A DNA stretch of 64,000 nt from Nematostella vectensis (lineage: Eukaryota; Cnidaria; Anthozoa; Actiniaria; Edwardsiidae): contig NC_064042.1 in NCBI RefSeq assembly GCF_932526225.1, positions 4,509,001 to 4,573,000 of the forward strand, read 5' to 3'. Under the pieces are notes generated by a model. The model saw nothing but the letters and a program-made list of their open reading frames with translations, had not been told where the DNA came from and did no database searches. A program made the translations under genes and the position numbers. Shown here piece by piece: positions 19,661 through 31,412 of the stretch (its first letter is position 1; every line of letters starts with the position of its first letter).

Positions 19661-22600
19661 CTAAAGATCTGAGCGCTTCTTTATCACCATATAGCAGTGT
19701 ACATAGTTCGCGCCGTGTCTACTTGGATCGGTCACCACATCAGCTTCGTATCGACGGAAGAACTCATCCACAATGGCATCCTTTTCCTTGTCGGTACGAT
19801 CGTCTGACAAGCCTACAATGGAACAAGAAGCTTTTTGTTTTTCAATTAAACCATACAAACGCATCGTCATCTACAAAATATAATTCCGGAAAGACAGTGG
19901 TGGAAATTCTTTAAATGGCCGTTTTGAACAGTGTCAGAAAAGGTAATCCTGTTCGACTTTATTGGAAATGTGACAAGGCTTAGGAAAAGAGTGCGAAAAA
20001 GTCTTATGAAACGTCAGCAAAACTACTCTGTTTTCTCGGAGGCATGAAACATGCCATTTCAACATACCCTATTCCCCCCTTATTCCACCATGCTTTCACA
20101 GACCACCTAGTTATTCTACAGCTTGCCTATAGCTTTTTTTAGTCATACAAGTTTATTCAAGGAACCCAAACTCTAGAACCCATCACTTGATCTGTAAGTG
20201 CTTAGTAATCCAAGTCAGCAAGATGGTGCATTATAGCACCTGGCAAACTCATGGTGATGTACCTTTGTCATCTTTACCCCATCCACCCTAGATACTACCC
20301 GTTACCACATCTTAAAGTGGAATTACCACACGTGAGCAAGGAGGGAATATACCACTTGGCAAAATCATGAGAATGTCCCTTTGTCATCTTTACCCCACCC
20401 TTCCAAAGGTACTACCTATTACCTGATCTGAAAGTGCTATTACTCCATGTACGCAAGGTGGGAATATACCACTTGGCAAACTCATGGGGATCCCCCCTCT
20501 CTTTCAACCACTTCTGTCGATATGGACAGGGAACAATCCCAGTTTTCATGGACACAATTTCCAGGCCAGCTTTTCGGACGGCGCTGTTTTCATCATCGAA
20601 AGGCTTCCTGCATTCAGCCATGGTGCGAAAGTATCCATTAAAGTTTGTCTTGAGGAATTCATCCTATGAAATTAAATTACATATCAGAGAAAGAAGAGAG
20701 GTGAAAGGAAACAATGAAACTTATTATCTATGTGTTCCTATTAGGCTGGGTTCCACTGTAAAACATAAAAGAGAGTGGGAGAGATGGAGGGGAGAGAGAG
20801 TTTATTACATAAATAGAAATTCTGGTTTCCTTTAATTTTAGTGAAGAAGAAAAAATATCTTCCATTTATAAATATGTTATATTTCTCACGGTTTCCTTCT
20901 CACAAATGAGTTGCCAGTGCAGTAGCTAGAAAATGTCTTTTGCCTTTTCATTAGTTTAATTAATCATTATCAATATGCAAAGTACTAATATTTTTGTGCA
21001 AGGCAAATTTGTAGGCAAAATCAATGCAATATTTAAAATGTCCATATCCACATCAAAATCTGTTTTTGGACTGAGGCATATTAAATGCGATAACTCTAAG
21101 ATTTTGCCATTCTTCAATAAGCACACTGCTTTTTGAGGGTTGGGATGGGTTGGGGTGGGCGGATGTGTGTGCATGGAATTCCATGCCATGTGGAGGCAAG
21201 TGCCCCCAATGCCCCACCCCCTGGCCTGCGTCAACATCCTATACCTTGGTGATTGTGCCGTCATCTACCAGTCCTTGCCAAAGATCTCTCATCTGGTGAT
21301 CCACAGAGACTGGTGTGTCTTTAGTGTTGCCTGCATACTGTCCTTCATCATCAACAGCAAGCAGTACCAGGACCATGCTGCAACCTTATAAAAAAAAAAC
21401 AAGACAAAGGTTGCACCTAACTGTAATGATTGCTAACAGCGTGGTGAAGTCCAAGCAGGGGAGAGAAGGGAGGGGCTCCCTTACCCAAAACTCACAAAGA
21501 TGCCAGTCTAACAAAATGATAGGTACTCAATGTCATGGTATCCCTGTGGTATTCATTAATTAGCATAAACACATGTGCTAGAACCAGCCATCTTGAATGG
21601 TACACACAAAGCTAGAAGCTCTATTAAAAGGTTGAGTTACCAGAACCATAACATGGTGTCAGAAGCCAGGATTTAAGGCAGAGCAAGCGGAAACACACCG
21701 GAATACCTGGTCGGTATTTTAAACTCCGTTTGTTGTCAAAATCGTCGAAATATGGCCGAACTCGCTGGTCATCCGGGTCCACAGACCTCCCACAAGCCTT
21801 CAAGAAATTCAGAGCTGTCATATATGTTGTGTACCACACGTTGGGTACCCTGTGGGTACCCCACACACGCGCGCAGGGACTGTAAGTTCTACAATGCCAT
21901 TTGCCGCATATGCAACAAGCGCGGGCATATTTCTGATATGTGCATGTCCAGTACCAATCGCAAAAGAGCACCCCAAGCAAGACCAAACCCACCCACTGCG
22001 TAGAGCAGGATATCTCAGAGGGGGAGGAAGATGAGATCCAGTGCTTACACATTTTCAAATGTGATACAACCAGTCCCCCTATTCTAGTACAAGTCAACAT
22101 TGAAGGGTCCCCGGTTAGCATGGAACTGGACACGGGTTCGTCAGTGTCAATCATCCCGCGCAATGTTTACGAGAGTACATGGAAACACCTAGAGCTCAAA
22201 CCCGCTAAAGTAAAGCTTCGCACGTATGGTAATGAGATAATAGTCCCTATGGGTGTGGTCAGCGCGAACATTAGTTATAACGACCAATGCTGTGAGGCAA
22301 AGATGTATGTCGTGGATGGACCTAGAGTTGCACACTTTGGTCGCTCTTGGCTGCGCCTATTCAAACTCGATTGGCCATCAATCAAGTTGGTTCAAGGCAA
22401 GAACACTGCACTGTCAGACCTCACAGAGAAATATCAAGATGTTTTCAGCGACGAACTAGGCTGTCTCAAGGGAAATGCTGCGCAGCTACACGTCCGTGAT
22501 GGGGCAACTCCAGTACACCAAAAGCACCGCACAGTTCCTTTTTGCCATCCGGCACCAGGTGGAAACAGAACTAGAGAACTTAGAAAAACAGGGGATAATC

Positions 22601-25600
22601 TCTCCTATCCCCAATAGCGAATGGGCAACACCTGTTGTCCCGGTGGTGAAGAAATCTGGTGGTATACGCCTATGCGGGGATTTCAAGGTCACGTTAAACC
22701 CTGAGCTAGTGGCCGATTCCTATCCCATTCCAACCCTAGATGATCTGCAAGAAAAAATGAACGGCGGGTTTTTCTTTTCTAAGTTAGACCTTACCAAAGC
22801 ATACTCCCAGATACCACTCGACGACTCTGCTAAACAGTTCACAACCCTGACCACTCACAAAGGATTGTACGCCTACAATCGACTTCCATTTGGCGTAGCG
22901 TCCTCAGCAGCGATTTTCCAGCGACAGATGGACAGAATTTTCAAGGACCTTCCACAAGTACTGTGTTACCAAGGCGACATCCTGGTGACAGGAAGAGACA
23001 GCGAAGAACACCTTACAAACCTGGAAGAAGTTTTGCGACGCCTACACGCCAACGGTCTCATGCAGGCATCGCTGAAATACCTCGGTCACGTCATCGACAA
23101 AGACGGAATCCACCCCACGAGTGACAAGGTAGAAGCCATCAAGACGGCACCATCACCTCAGGATGTAACCCAGCTCCGTGCGTTCTTAGGCCTGGTAAAC
23201 TACTACCAGAAGTTCCTACCCAACCTATCACAGGTCTTACAACCTCTTCATCAACTGCTGAAGAAGGACACCAAGTGGTGCTGGAGTGCCAAATGCCAGA
23301 AAGCTTTCACCAATGTCAAATCAATGATCACAGTTGACAACGTGCTGGTACCCTATAACCCACATCTCCCAATCATACTCGACTGTGATGCGTCGGCATA
23401 CGGCCTGGGCGCTGTTCTGTCGCACCAAATCCCTGATGGAACAGAGCGTCCCATCGCGTTTGCCTCGCGAACAATGAACAGCAGCGAGAAGAACTACGCA
23501 CAGATCGACAAAGAAGCCCTCGCCATAGTCTTTGGCGTTACCAGATTCCATATCTACCTCTACGGACGCAACTTCACCCTCAGAACGGACCACCAGCCGC
23601 TCATGGCCATACTGGGCCCCAAGAGAGGAATCCCTCCCATAGCAGCCTTGCGCATGCAACGATGGGCCACCAAGCTATCGGCATACTCGTATGATATCCA
23701 ATACAGGTCATCTAATGACCACTCCAACGCAGATGCTCTTTCTCGCCTCCCCCAACACAAGGCTCCCAAGGATGGGTATTTTGACCTCGCCGATTTATAC
23801 CAAGTGGAACAGATGGATCGTCTTCCCGTCACAGCAGATGACATAAGAGAGCACACGGCAGCTGACCCCTTGCTTCACGAAGTACACGATTATGTGCTGA
23901 ACGGATTCCCTCGCACGACCCCGAGCGACAATGTGAAGCCGTTCATGACGTGTGCACCCGAACTATCTCTTCACGAGGGATGTGTCATTCGAGGCCATCG
24001 CGTTGTCATTCCGAGCGCACTGAGAGCACGCACTCTCGACGAGCTGCACGAGGGTCATTTAGGAATTGTTAAGATGAAGGAGCTTGCCCGTGGCCTCATA
24101 TGGTGGCCAGGAATAGATAAAGACATTGAGGACCTGGCGAAGAGTTGTGGACCGTGCAACGCCACACGGAATGCACCTCCATCGCAGTACCACCCATGGG
24201 CATACCCACAAGCACCATGGGAGAGGATACACATTGACTTTGCCGGACCCGTGGATGGGATACATTTTCTAGTTGTTGTTGACGCTTACTCCAAATGGCT
24301 GGAAATAGTTCCCATGCGCACGACTACAGCTCCGGCAACCATCAAGGTTCTTCATGATCTCTTTGCACGTTTCGGGCTACCCATTCACGTAGTCAGTGAC
24401 AATGGCCCACAATTCACTTCAGAAGCTTTCGACAAGTTCATGAAGCAGAACGGCGTTAAACACACCACTACAGCACCGTACCACCCAAAGAGCAACGGCC
24501 AGGCTGAAAAATTCGTCCAAACCTTCAAGTTGGCATACGAAGCCGGGCAGGGTCCTCCATTGCAGATCATTGCCGACTTCCTCTTGAAACAGCGCAACAC
24601 CTCTAATGCAACTACCCAGCAAACACCGGCCAAACTGATGTTGGGAAGAAACCTGCGCACACGTTTAGATTTGTTGTCGCCATACAGACCAGCATCTCCT
24701 AAGACGGCACCTGCACTATCACAACCGTCACGATGCTTCACCATTGGCCACAAGGTATGGTATCGAGACTTCAGCGTCTCTGGTGGGAAATGGTCCCCAG
24801 GGTGCGTAACAACAAAGATCGGGAATGTGATGTACGAAGTACAGCCAGAAAAGTTCCCCCAACAACACGTTCAACGTCATGCAGACCAGCTCTGCGAAAG
24901 AACCGCACCTCCTTGTCAAGATAGCATGTCTCACCGAGATCACTAGCTACTTCCGATGACCACGCCAGTAGCTGAGCCACTCAGCTGCACAGAGGGAGAT
25001 GGCGACGCTACAGAAACATTAAATCGCCCTCAAACAACAAGACAGCAAAATCCACCGACGATCAGTGAGGAAGTTCCCGAGGATGTGGGAGAGCCGGACA
25101 TGCCTAGGAGGTCGTCACGCGCGAACAAGGGCATAGCGCCAGACAGGCTAAACTTATAATCGGACACGTTACTTCGTTAGTTAGGCTACCCCCGACTTTA
25201 CAGCTTCCTTAGAAGAGGGGGGAATGTCATATATGTTGTGTACCAACATTGGGTACCCTGTGCGGGAGCGCGGTTACTTAGCCGGCCAGAGTGTTCTCCA
25301 GCTGTATGAACAGGCTCGTTGATTATATGCTAAATAAAGGTTCATTCACACCTTCCTACATACTCAACAAGAGCTACTTGCGAGCTGTACTTTTCCGGGC
25401 CACTGAAGGAAAAATCAGAGCCGGAGAAAGTTAGCTATCTTCTCATCTGGAAGGGAGACGAAGGAATCGAGTTATCCTCTACTTGGGCTCTCTCTGCCGA
25501 CGACAGCAAGAAGCTTGACACATACTGGAGAAAACTCGAGGAGTACGTCTCGCCGAAAAGCAACTTTCGCTTAGCCAGATACAAACTACGAACCCTCAAG

Positions 25601-28600
25601 CAACAAAAAGAGGAATCAGTGGATTCATTCCTAAGAAAGGTTAGAATTTTAGTCAAAGAATGCAAATACACAAACACTGATGAACAAATCATTGATGCTT
25701 TGATCTTTGGATCAGCAAATCCAAAAGTCCAATCAAAGCTGCTCGAGCATGAAAACTCACTAACACTAGACAAGGCTGTCGATTTAGCACGCACCGTTGA
25801 AGCAACTCAAGCGCAGTTGGCAGACATAAGGGCAGGGCACCCAGTCACAGCAGTTAATGCTATGAAGCAATCTAGTACTCACAAAAAAGAGACCGAGACC
25901 AGGACGGTCGAACCCAAGGTTTGAAATCATCAAACACCAAAATAACAGCTTTTGGTGGACACATAATAGAACAGTATGGAACATGTTTGTTATCATTATC
26001 ACATGGTGACATTACTAACAAGTGTGCTTTTCATGTCGTTGACACAGAAGGTCCTATCATACTAGGTCTACCGACATGCAGTGACATGAAGCTAGTTACT
26101 CTAAACCATGGCATTACAGCTAAACCAGCCTCAGCGGCAACAGCTCCAGCATCTATGGATCACCCAACAGATAAGTCTTCACTTCTCAGTGAGCACGCCG
26201 AATGTTTTAAGGGCATAGGATGTTTTGAGGGGGAATTTCACATTACCCTAGACCCTGCTGTACCACCTGTAGTCCACCCCCCGAGGAGGGTCCCTGAAGC
26301 TCTTCAACAACCCCTGAAAAAAGAGCTTGACAGTCTTGAAGCACAAGGTATCATTGCCAAGGTCACTGCACCAACAGAATGGGTGAACTCTCTTGTTTGC
26401 GTCACAAAACCCAACGGAACTCTTAGGCTCTGCTTAGACCCTAAGGACTTTAACAAGGCCATTAAGTGCCCCCACCATCACACCCCTACCATTGACGAGG
26501 TCCTGTCTAAGCTTAATGGAGCGCAATACTTCTCTATTGTGGATGTTCGTAGTGGTTATTGGAACATTAAGCTTGACCTTGAGAGCTCCTTGTGTACCAC
26601 ATTCAACTCACCACATGGCAGATACCGTTTCTGTCGACTCCCATTTGGTTTAATTTGTGCTCAGGATGTCTTTCAGCGCAATGTTGACGAGACCTTCGGC
26701 GACCCCCCTGGCGTGACTGGAATCGCAGACGACATCATCATCTATGGCAAAACTCGTGCCGAGCACGACAGTAATCTGAAGGCTGTCATGCAGCGTGCTC
26801 ATGAAACTGGTATACGGTTTAACCCTGACAAGTGCAAAATCGCTTGCACTGAGCTGTCATTCTTCGGACATGTCATCAGCTCCTCTGGCTTAAAAGTCGA
26901 CCCAAAGAAGATTGAAGCCATCATCAACATGGACCCCTCTACGAGCCTGACAGATCTGCAGACCTTCCTAGGAATGGTGCAGTTCCTCAGTCGCTTCATT
27001 CCTAACCTTTCCTCAATTTCAGCAGTGCTCTGGGATCTCGCCAAGAGCAGCAGTGATTTCCAGTGGCACACACAACACCAGCAGTTGTACAGATCAAGCA
27101 GCTCATCACCTCCCCAGGCTCCCTCCAGTACTTCGACGGTCGTAAGCCTGTGACCATACAGGTAGACGCCTCCTCTCGAGGCCTAGGTGCTACTCTTCTC
27201 CAGGAAAAAGGCCCAGTGGAGTACCGGAGCAAGCTCTTGACTGAGACTGAACAGCGCTACTCAAACATCGAGAGAGAAATGCTAGCCGTTGTGCATGGCC
27301 TCGAGAAATTTCACTACTAGGTATATGGCAGGCATGTCACAGTCCAGTCTGACCACAAGCCACTAGAGGCAATCTTTAAGAAACATATCTCTAGTGCACC
27401 ACCCCGCATCGCACGAATGATGCTCCACATTCAGAAATATGATGCAAACATCAAGTACGTCCCTGGGAAGGAGATACCATTGGCCGACGCGCTTTCACGC
27501 CTGAATCCTTGTCCTGCCGACATCATTCCCGACCTCGATGTCTTAATAGCTCCATTTGCATTTGCATCTGAACGCAAGTCCCACTAGAGTGCGACAAATC
27601 CAGGCAGAGACCGCGAAGGATCCAGCCCTAACCTCACTCCGATCGATCGTCAGCAATGGTTGGCCTGAGAAGAGATCAGAGTGTCCGCCCCACCTTCACG
27701 GCTATTGGAACTATCGTGATGAGATCAGTCTCCGATCCTCAAGGGCACCCGCATCATTATTCCAAAGACCCTACAGGCTGACGTCCTCAAGCAACTCCAC
27801 TACGCCCACCAAGGTTCTGAAAAATGCAAGCTACGCGCAAAGGGCTCCGTCTTCTGGACAAACATCAACACAGACATCGAAGACATGGTGAAGAGTTGCG
27901 CCCCTTGTCAGAGAAACGCAAGGATGAACACCAAAGAGCCATTGACACCGCACGACGTGCCGTCCAAGCCGTGGCACACCCTTGGCTCGGATTTGTTCTT
28001 CTGGAACAATGCATGGTACTTGCTCGTCGCAGATTACTACAGCAAGTTCCCATTGGTCCGCAAACTAAACGATGTTAGGTCTGAGACCGTCATCAAGCAC
28101 ATGAAGTCTATCTTTGAAGAGAACGGAATCCCCGAGAAGCTGATCACCGGACACGACACGCAGTACACTTCATCGATATTTGGCGACTTCAGCAAAACAT
28201 ATGGATTTGAACATACGTCCACAAGTCCATACCACTCCCAAGCTAATGGTTTCATCGAAAGGAACGTGCAAACCGTCAAGAATGTGCTTCAGAAATGCAA
28301 TGGGTCAAATTCTGATCCACACCTAGCCATGCTGTGCCTCCGCACCACACCGATCGACCATAATCTGCCCTCACCTGCAGAACTCCTGAATGGCCGAGTC
28401 CATCAGTCTAACCAACCTGGAGTTTCCAGAACAGCTAGGCTGGACTCAAAGGTAGACCATGATGCCAACTCCAAGCTACAAGCCAGACAGGACTTACAGA
28501 AACTCTACTATGACAGATCATCGAAGGAACTTCCACCACTTCCACCCGGTAGTAATGTGTCAGTATTCAACCCACACAACAAGAAGTGGGAACCCGGCAC

Positions 28601-31412
28601 GGTATGCAGTCAGAGGTCAGCTCCTAAGTCTTATACTGTTGAGTTGTCAACAGGTAGTAGGTTCACACGGAATCGAAACACCTACGGCCATCAGCGGTAC
28701 CTGCTGAGAAGCCTACCGATCATCCAGATATTCCTGTTGATGGTGATACAGCACAGTCAACATCCAGTGATGGTCCGAGCCTCGCAGCAGGAAAGGCTAC
28801 AGTAGAGCCTCCAATCATCGCAAGCCCCCAGCCTTTGCGTCGCTCAGCTCGAAACATCAAGCCGCCTGACAGACTGAGCTTGTAGAACACTTGATATGTT
28901 TAAGCAAGCATGATTTCACAACACTTATTTTGTCTTGCTACTGTTTGATACACTGTCAACTTTGGACATTGCTATACCTGATTAGCATTATCAGTTTAGA
29001 GACACTGAACATTGATTGTAATAGTTTACTTAGGAAAAAGGGGGATGTCATGGTATCCCTGTGGTATTCATTAATTAGCATAAACACATGTGCTAGAACC
29101 AACCATCTTGAATGGTACACACAAAGCTAGAAGCTCTATTAAAAGGTTGAGTTACCAGAACCATAACACTCAATATTATTAGTTAGCTATAATATTAAAA
29201 TTTTCATACTGTCTTATTTAACTAACACATATCTGGTGAAGAGCCACCTGGTGGAAACGCATACATTATTCCATTATTATACTAATTTTGTAATTATTAT
29301 TGAATGACTTAATTCAATCATGTGTCATACCTGGTCTCAGTTCAGCAGCTCGGTGAAGTAGGATTGTTTCCCAATCTATGGCCGCTTGTCTAGCAAATAG
29401 CTCTTTCTCCTTTGGGTCTGAAATCATTGTGTGGTGCAATGCGCCTGTGATGTCACATGGTTTGTCATGCAACCAGTGCATAGCGGTGGCAGAGAAGCCT
29501 AAAGTCACGCTATTGGCTGGCAGGCATTGACTGAAGAAGCTGGTCCCAGACGCTGTCATGAAGACATTTTTGAAATCCATGAGGTAGCTTCGAGGTCCAG
29601 GAATCAGCCCTAAAATTCATAATAAGAATTGTTAGCTATCACCCTCTTTGCAGCTGGAATGCTGAATTACGAGAGCATAGATAAAATGTGATTGAGGTAT
29701 AAAAAGTACCTCAGGCTATTGTCCTTTTGACTCATATCTGATCACAGAACACATTAAGATTGAAATTGATTTTAAGATGGCATTAACAGAATTTTCCACT
29801 TTTATATGCAATATTATGGTATTCTAATTTTGGATGTGAATATATGGTAAAAGGGGAGGGCCCCTTATCACACCCTTTCATATTTGCAGTAACTGCAGTA
29901 CTAATTTGATTAGATCTGATTGAATTGTGTTTTATCGACACATACACCTACAATCTGTAACAAAACTAATGGGACACTTTCCCTCCCCCTTCCTCAATGT
30001 TGGAGGGCAAATGATCACCTTGCTACTGCTTGTGTTCTGAGCTGAAAAATCGCCTCTAACCAATATTAATAGGGGGGAGAGGGTTGGTGGTTGTTCGTAT
30101 GGGAAGTGTCCGACTTACTTTTGTTGTGGATTGTAGGTATCGATATCTACTTGGCCATACATGTACCTTGCAGCCTCATGAATACAGACTTAAAATCATT
30201 AACAGGTTGGTCTTCATATACAATATGGATGGGCATCTTCTCATCATTCTCCCGCAGTAACTTGACTAAAGCATACATAAGGGGCATTGACGTCCCCCCA
30301 TCGGCACAACCATAGTCGACTATGGTGAATGTTGAGTCTTTGGGCGTGGTTGTTGTTGATGCCGCCTTTAGTACAAGAGGCAGAGCCCCTTCAATGACAT
30401 CATAACAGCCTTTTGAGTTATCAGAGTAGAATCCGGAGCCATCAGAACCATATGGGATATGGCTGTGAGGTTTCTATGGAACATTAAATCAAGAACCATA
30501 TTTACAAACATTTATACGTAGAACAATGTCGAGAAAAGTATCTTCTTATAGCAATTTAGTGGTTTGTGTGATAGCAAATTGTTATGCAAGTCTTAATGAT
30601 TTGCTTTTGTTGGTAGTTACAATGCTTTTCTGAGAATGCATCTATAACTTGCAGACGATGCTAGCTAGATATATACCCGGTGGTTCAATCGATAAAAATC
30701 AATATCGGAAAACCAATCGATAAATCGAAATAAATCAATAATCTTAATTAATTGATATCGATTGGGTCGGAAAATCGGTAATAATCGATACTCACATGAT
30801 ACTGCCCAATTAGTCAATCAATTATATCGACTACATCGATGAATATTGATCTCTGTATATAATAAGTTGGCTGAGCACAAGTAAGTTTAGAATGCATGAT
30901 TTGCTACATCTCTTCAAACTTCAGCAATAATTTGTTACAAGTATTGTATTATGCACTATGTACACTGGATTAACTGTTGGTATTATTTTACGGACTGACT
31001 GCAACAATGATTTCACTACTACAAGTTAATTGTGTAGCATCCATAAACATTATTCTGGACGGCTGTGGCAATAACTACTGTGGCTACTTTGGCTATTACT
31101 AATTGGTGCTGGTTCCTTATTTTTCACGTTTTGTTTGCACATTTGGATTAAAAATCTCTCAGAATTGTCTTATCAGGTTAATCGAAAAATCGATAATTAT
31201 CGATTGACCTCACAATTATTTTGCATTCGATTATTATCGATTGCCGATAAAATTAGTTAATTTTATCGATTAGAATCGATTAATATCGGTTCTATCGGTT
31301 GAACACCCCGGGTATATAGCAGGTTGGCAAGCAGCATTCGTTGCTTAGCTATTCCTTAGACCTTTATAAAGTTGCTGAATTAGGTACTTACATATTCACT
31401 GTCAGTAGACAT
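19661..31412 (-). CDS. SABATH-type SAM-dependent methyltransferase, copy C, split by an intronic retrotransposon nest
   Basis: Minus-strand exons are 31392-31412, 30167-30473, 29331-29609, 21245-21384, about 20470-20663 and 19661-19870. Domains are as in copy B: the SAM motif in exon 2, the MHWLHDKP segment in exon 3, DLWQGLVDDGTITK in exon 4, AECRKPFDDENS in exon 5, and a last exon ending KKRSDL. No stop or frameshift is seen within the exons. Intron 3 contains the whole Gypsy-A element with Gypsy-B nested in it, so it spans about 7.9 kb compared with about 430 bp in copy B. Expression would require splicing across this nest. The exon 5 donor is uncertain as in copy B. The substrate is unknown. 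Confidence 0.78.
20170..20505. repeat. Degenerate tandem copies of the end of methyltransferase exon 5, unit 2
   Basis: Counterpart of 10330-10665. The sequence is nearly identical to unit 1 here, so the triplication is older than the segmental duplication. Confidence 0.75.
21531..21653 (+). repeat. Gypsy-A 5' LTR, copy 2
   Basis: It runs from TGTCATGG to CATAACA and is followed at once by the primer-binding site. This copy defines the LTR right end for the whole family. Confidence 0.95.
21654..21671 (+). other. Gypsy-A primer-binding site
   Basis: TGGTGTCAGAAGCCAGGA begins directly at the LTR end. The TGG start is complementary to a tRNA 3' CCA end, as required for minus-strand priming. 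The tRNA species was not identified. Confidence 0.8.
21860..24946 (+). pseudogene. Gypsy-B gag end and pol (frameshifted)
   Basis: A zinc knuckle CRICNKRGHISDMC (CX2CX4HX4C) lies near 21905-21945. The next frame (21940-22617) carries the protease ELDTGSSVSIIP with its catalytic aspartate intact. Near 22540 the frame slips into the main frame (22475-24946). There the RT has KLDLTKAYSQIPL and LPFGVASS, but the catalytic box reads CYQGDI, with glycine where the first aspartate of the usual DD pair should be. A short deletion before LKYLGHVIDKDG removes part of the RT. RNase H reads DCDASAYGLGA. Integrase has an H-X3-H / CGPC zinc site and the three acidic residues in HIDFAGP, SDNGPQF and SNGQAEKFVQ. 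The element is clearly inactive. Confidence 0.9.
25225..25369 (+). repeat. Gypsy-B 3' LTR
   Basis: It starts TGTCATATATGTTGTG after a purine tract and ends TACTCAACA, followed by the AGAGC duplication. It contains the polyadenylation-type AATAAA (in CTAAATAAAGG). Confidence 0.93.
25375..28805 (+). pseudogene. Gypsy-A gag-pol, copy 2
   Basis: The gag core resumes after Gypsy-B (frame with KLDTYWRKLEEYVSPK and RKVRILVKECKYTNTDEQ) and runs into a deletion at about 25890. That deletion removes the zinc knuckle and the protease active site. RT is open from 25921 (SIVDVRSGYWNIKLD, LPFGL, ADDI). A 4-base loss near 27080 shifts the frame at the start of RNase H. A TAG replaces a tyrosine codon at 27318-27320. 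A short deletion follows near 27550, and the integrase frameshift shared with copy 1 lies near 27735. The last frame (27885-28805) carries the integrase core. Copy 2 is more damaged than copy 1. Confidence 0.9.
29046..29168 (+). repeat. Gypsy-A 3' LTR, copy 2
   Basis: Same 123-bp LTR as at 3796-3918, following the same purine tract and followed by CTCAA. Confidence 0.95.

Larger units (their letters stand above)
11814..21530. repeat. Segmental duplication unit 2
   Basis: This block is collinear with unit 1 (3919-11690) with high identity from end to end. It is longer because of a MULE-like element (12760-13551), a 157-bp tandem expansion (about 14404-15180) and a TTAA-flanked element (16616-17626). 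It holds exons 1-3 of methyltransferase B and exons 4-6 of methyltransferase C. Confidence 0.93.
21816..25369 (+). mobile_element. Nested Ty3/gypsy element Gypsy-B with truncated 5' LTR
   Basis: It is inserted into the gag region of Gypsy-A with 5-bp target duplication AGAGC (21811-21815 and 25370-25374). The left end starts TGTCATATATGTTG like the 3' LTR (25225-25369), but after about 38 bp it jumps into the gag zinc-knuckle region. Most of the 5' LTR and most of gag are therefore deleted, with GGGTACCC shared at the junction. Polyprotein remnants follow, then a purine tract AGAAGAGGGGGGAA and a 145-bp 3' LTR ending CTCAACA. Same orientation as Gypsy-A. Confidence 0.93.
21531..29168 (+). mobile_element. 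Complete Ty3/gypsy element Gypsy-A copy 2, with Gypsy-B nested inside
   Basis: The 5' LTR is 21531-21653, the 3' LTR is 29046-29168, and CTCAA target duplications lie at 21526-21530 and 29169-29173. The LTRs differ at about one base in 123, so the insertion is young or the ends have been homogenised. Internal sequence starts with a primer-binding site at 21654, is interrupted at 21816-25369 by Gypsy-B, and resumes with gag, protease end, RT, RNase H and integrase. Compared with copy 1 it lacks about 440 bp between the end of gag and the protease (junction near 25890). It lies in intron 3 of methyltransferase C, in the antisense direction. Confidence 0.95.
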
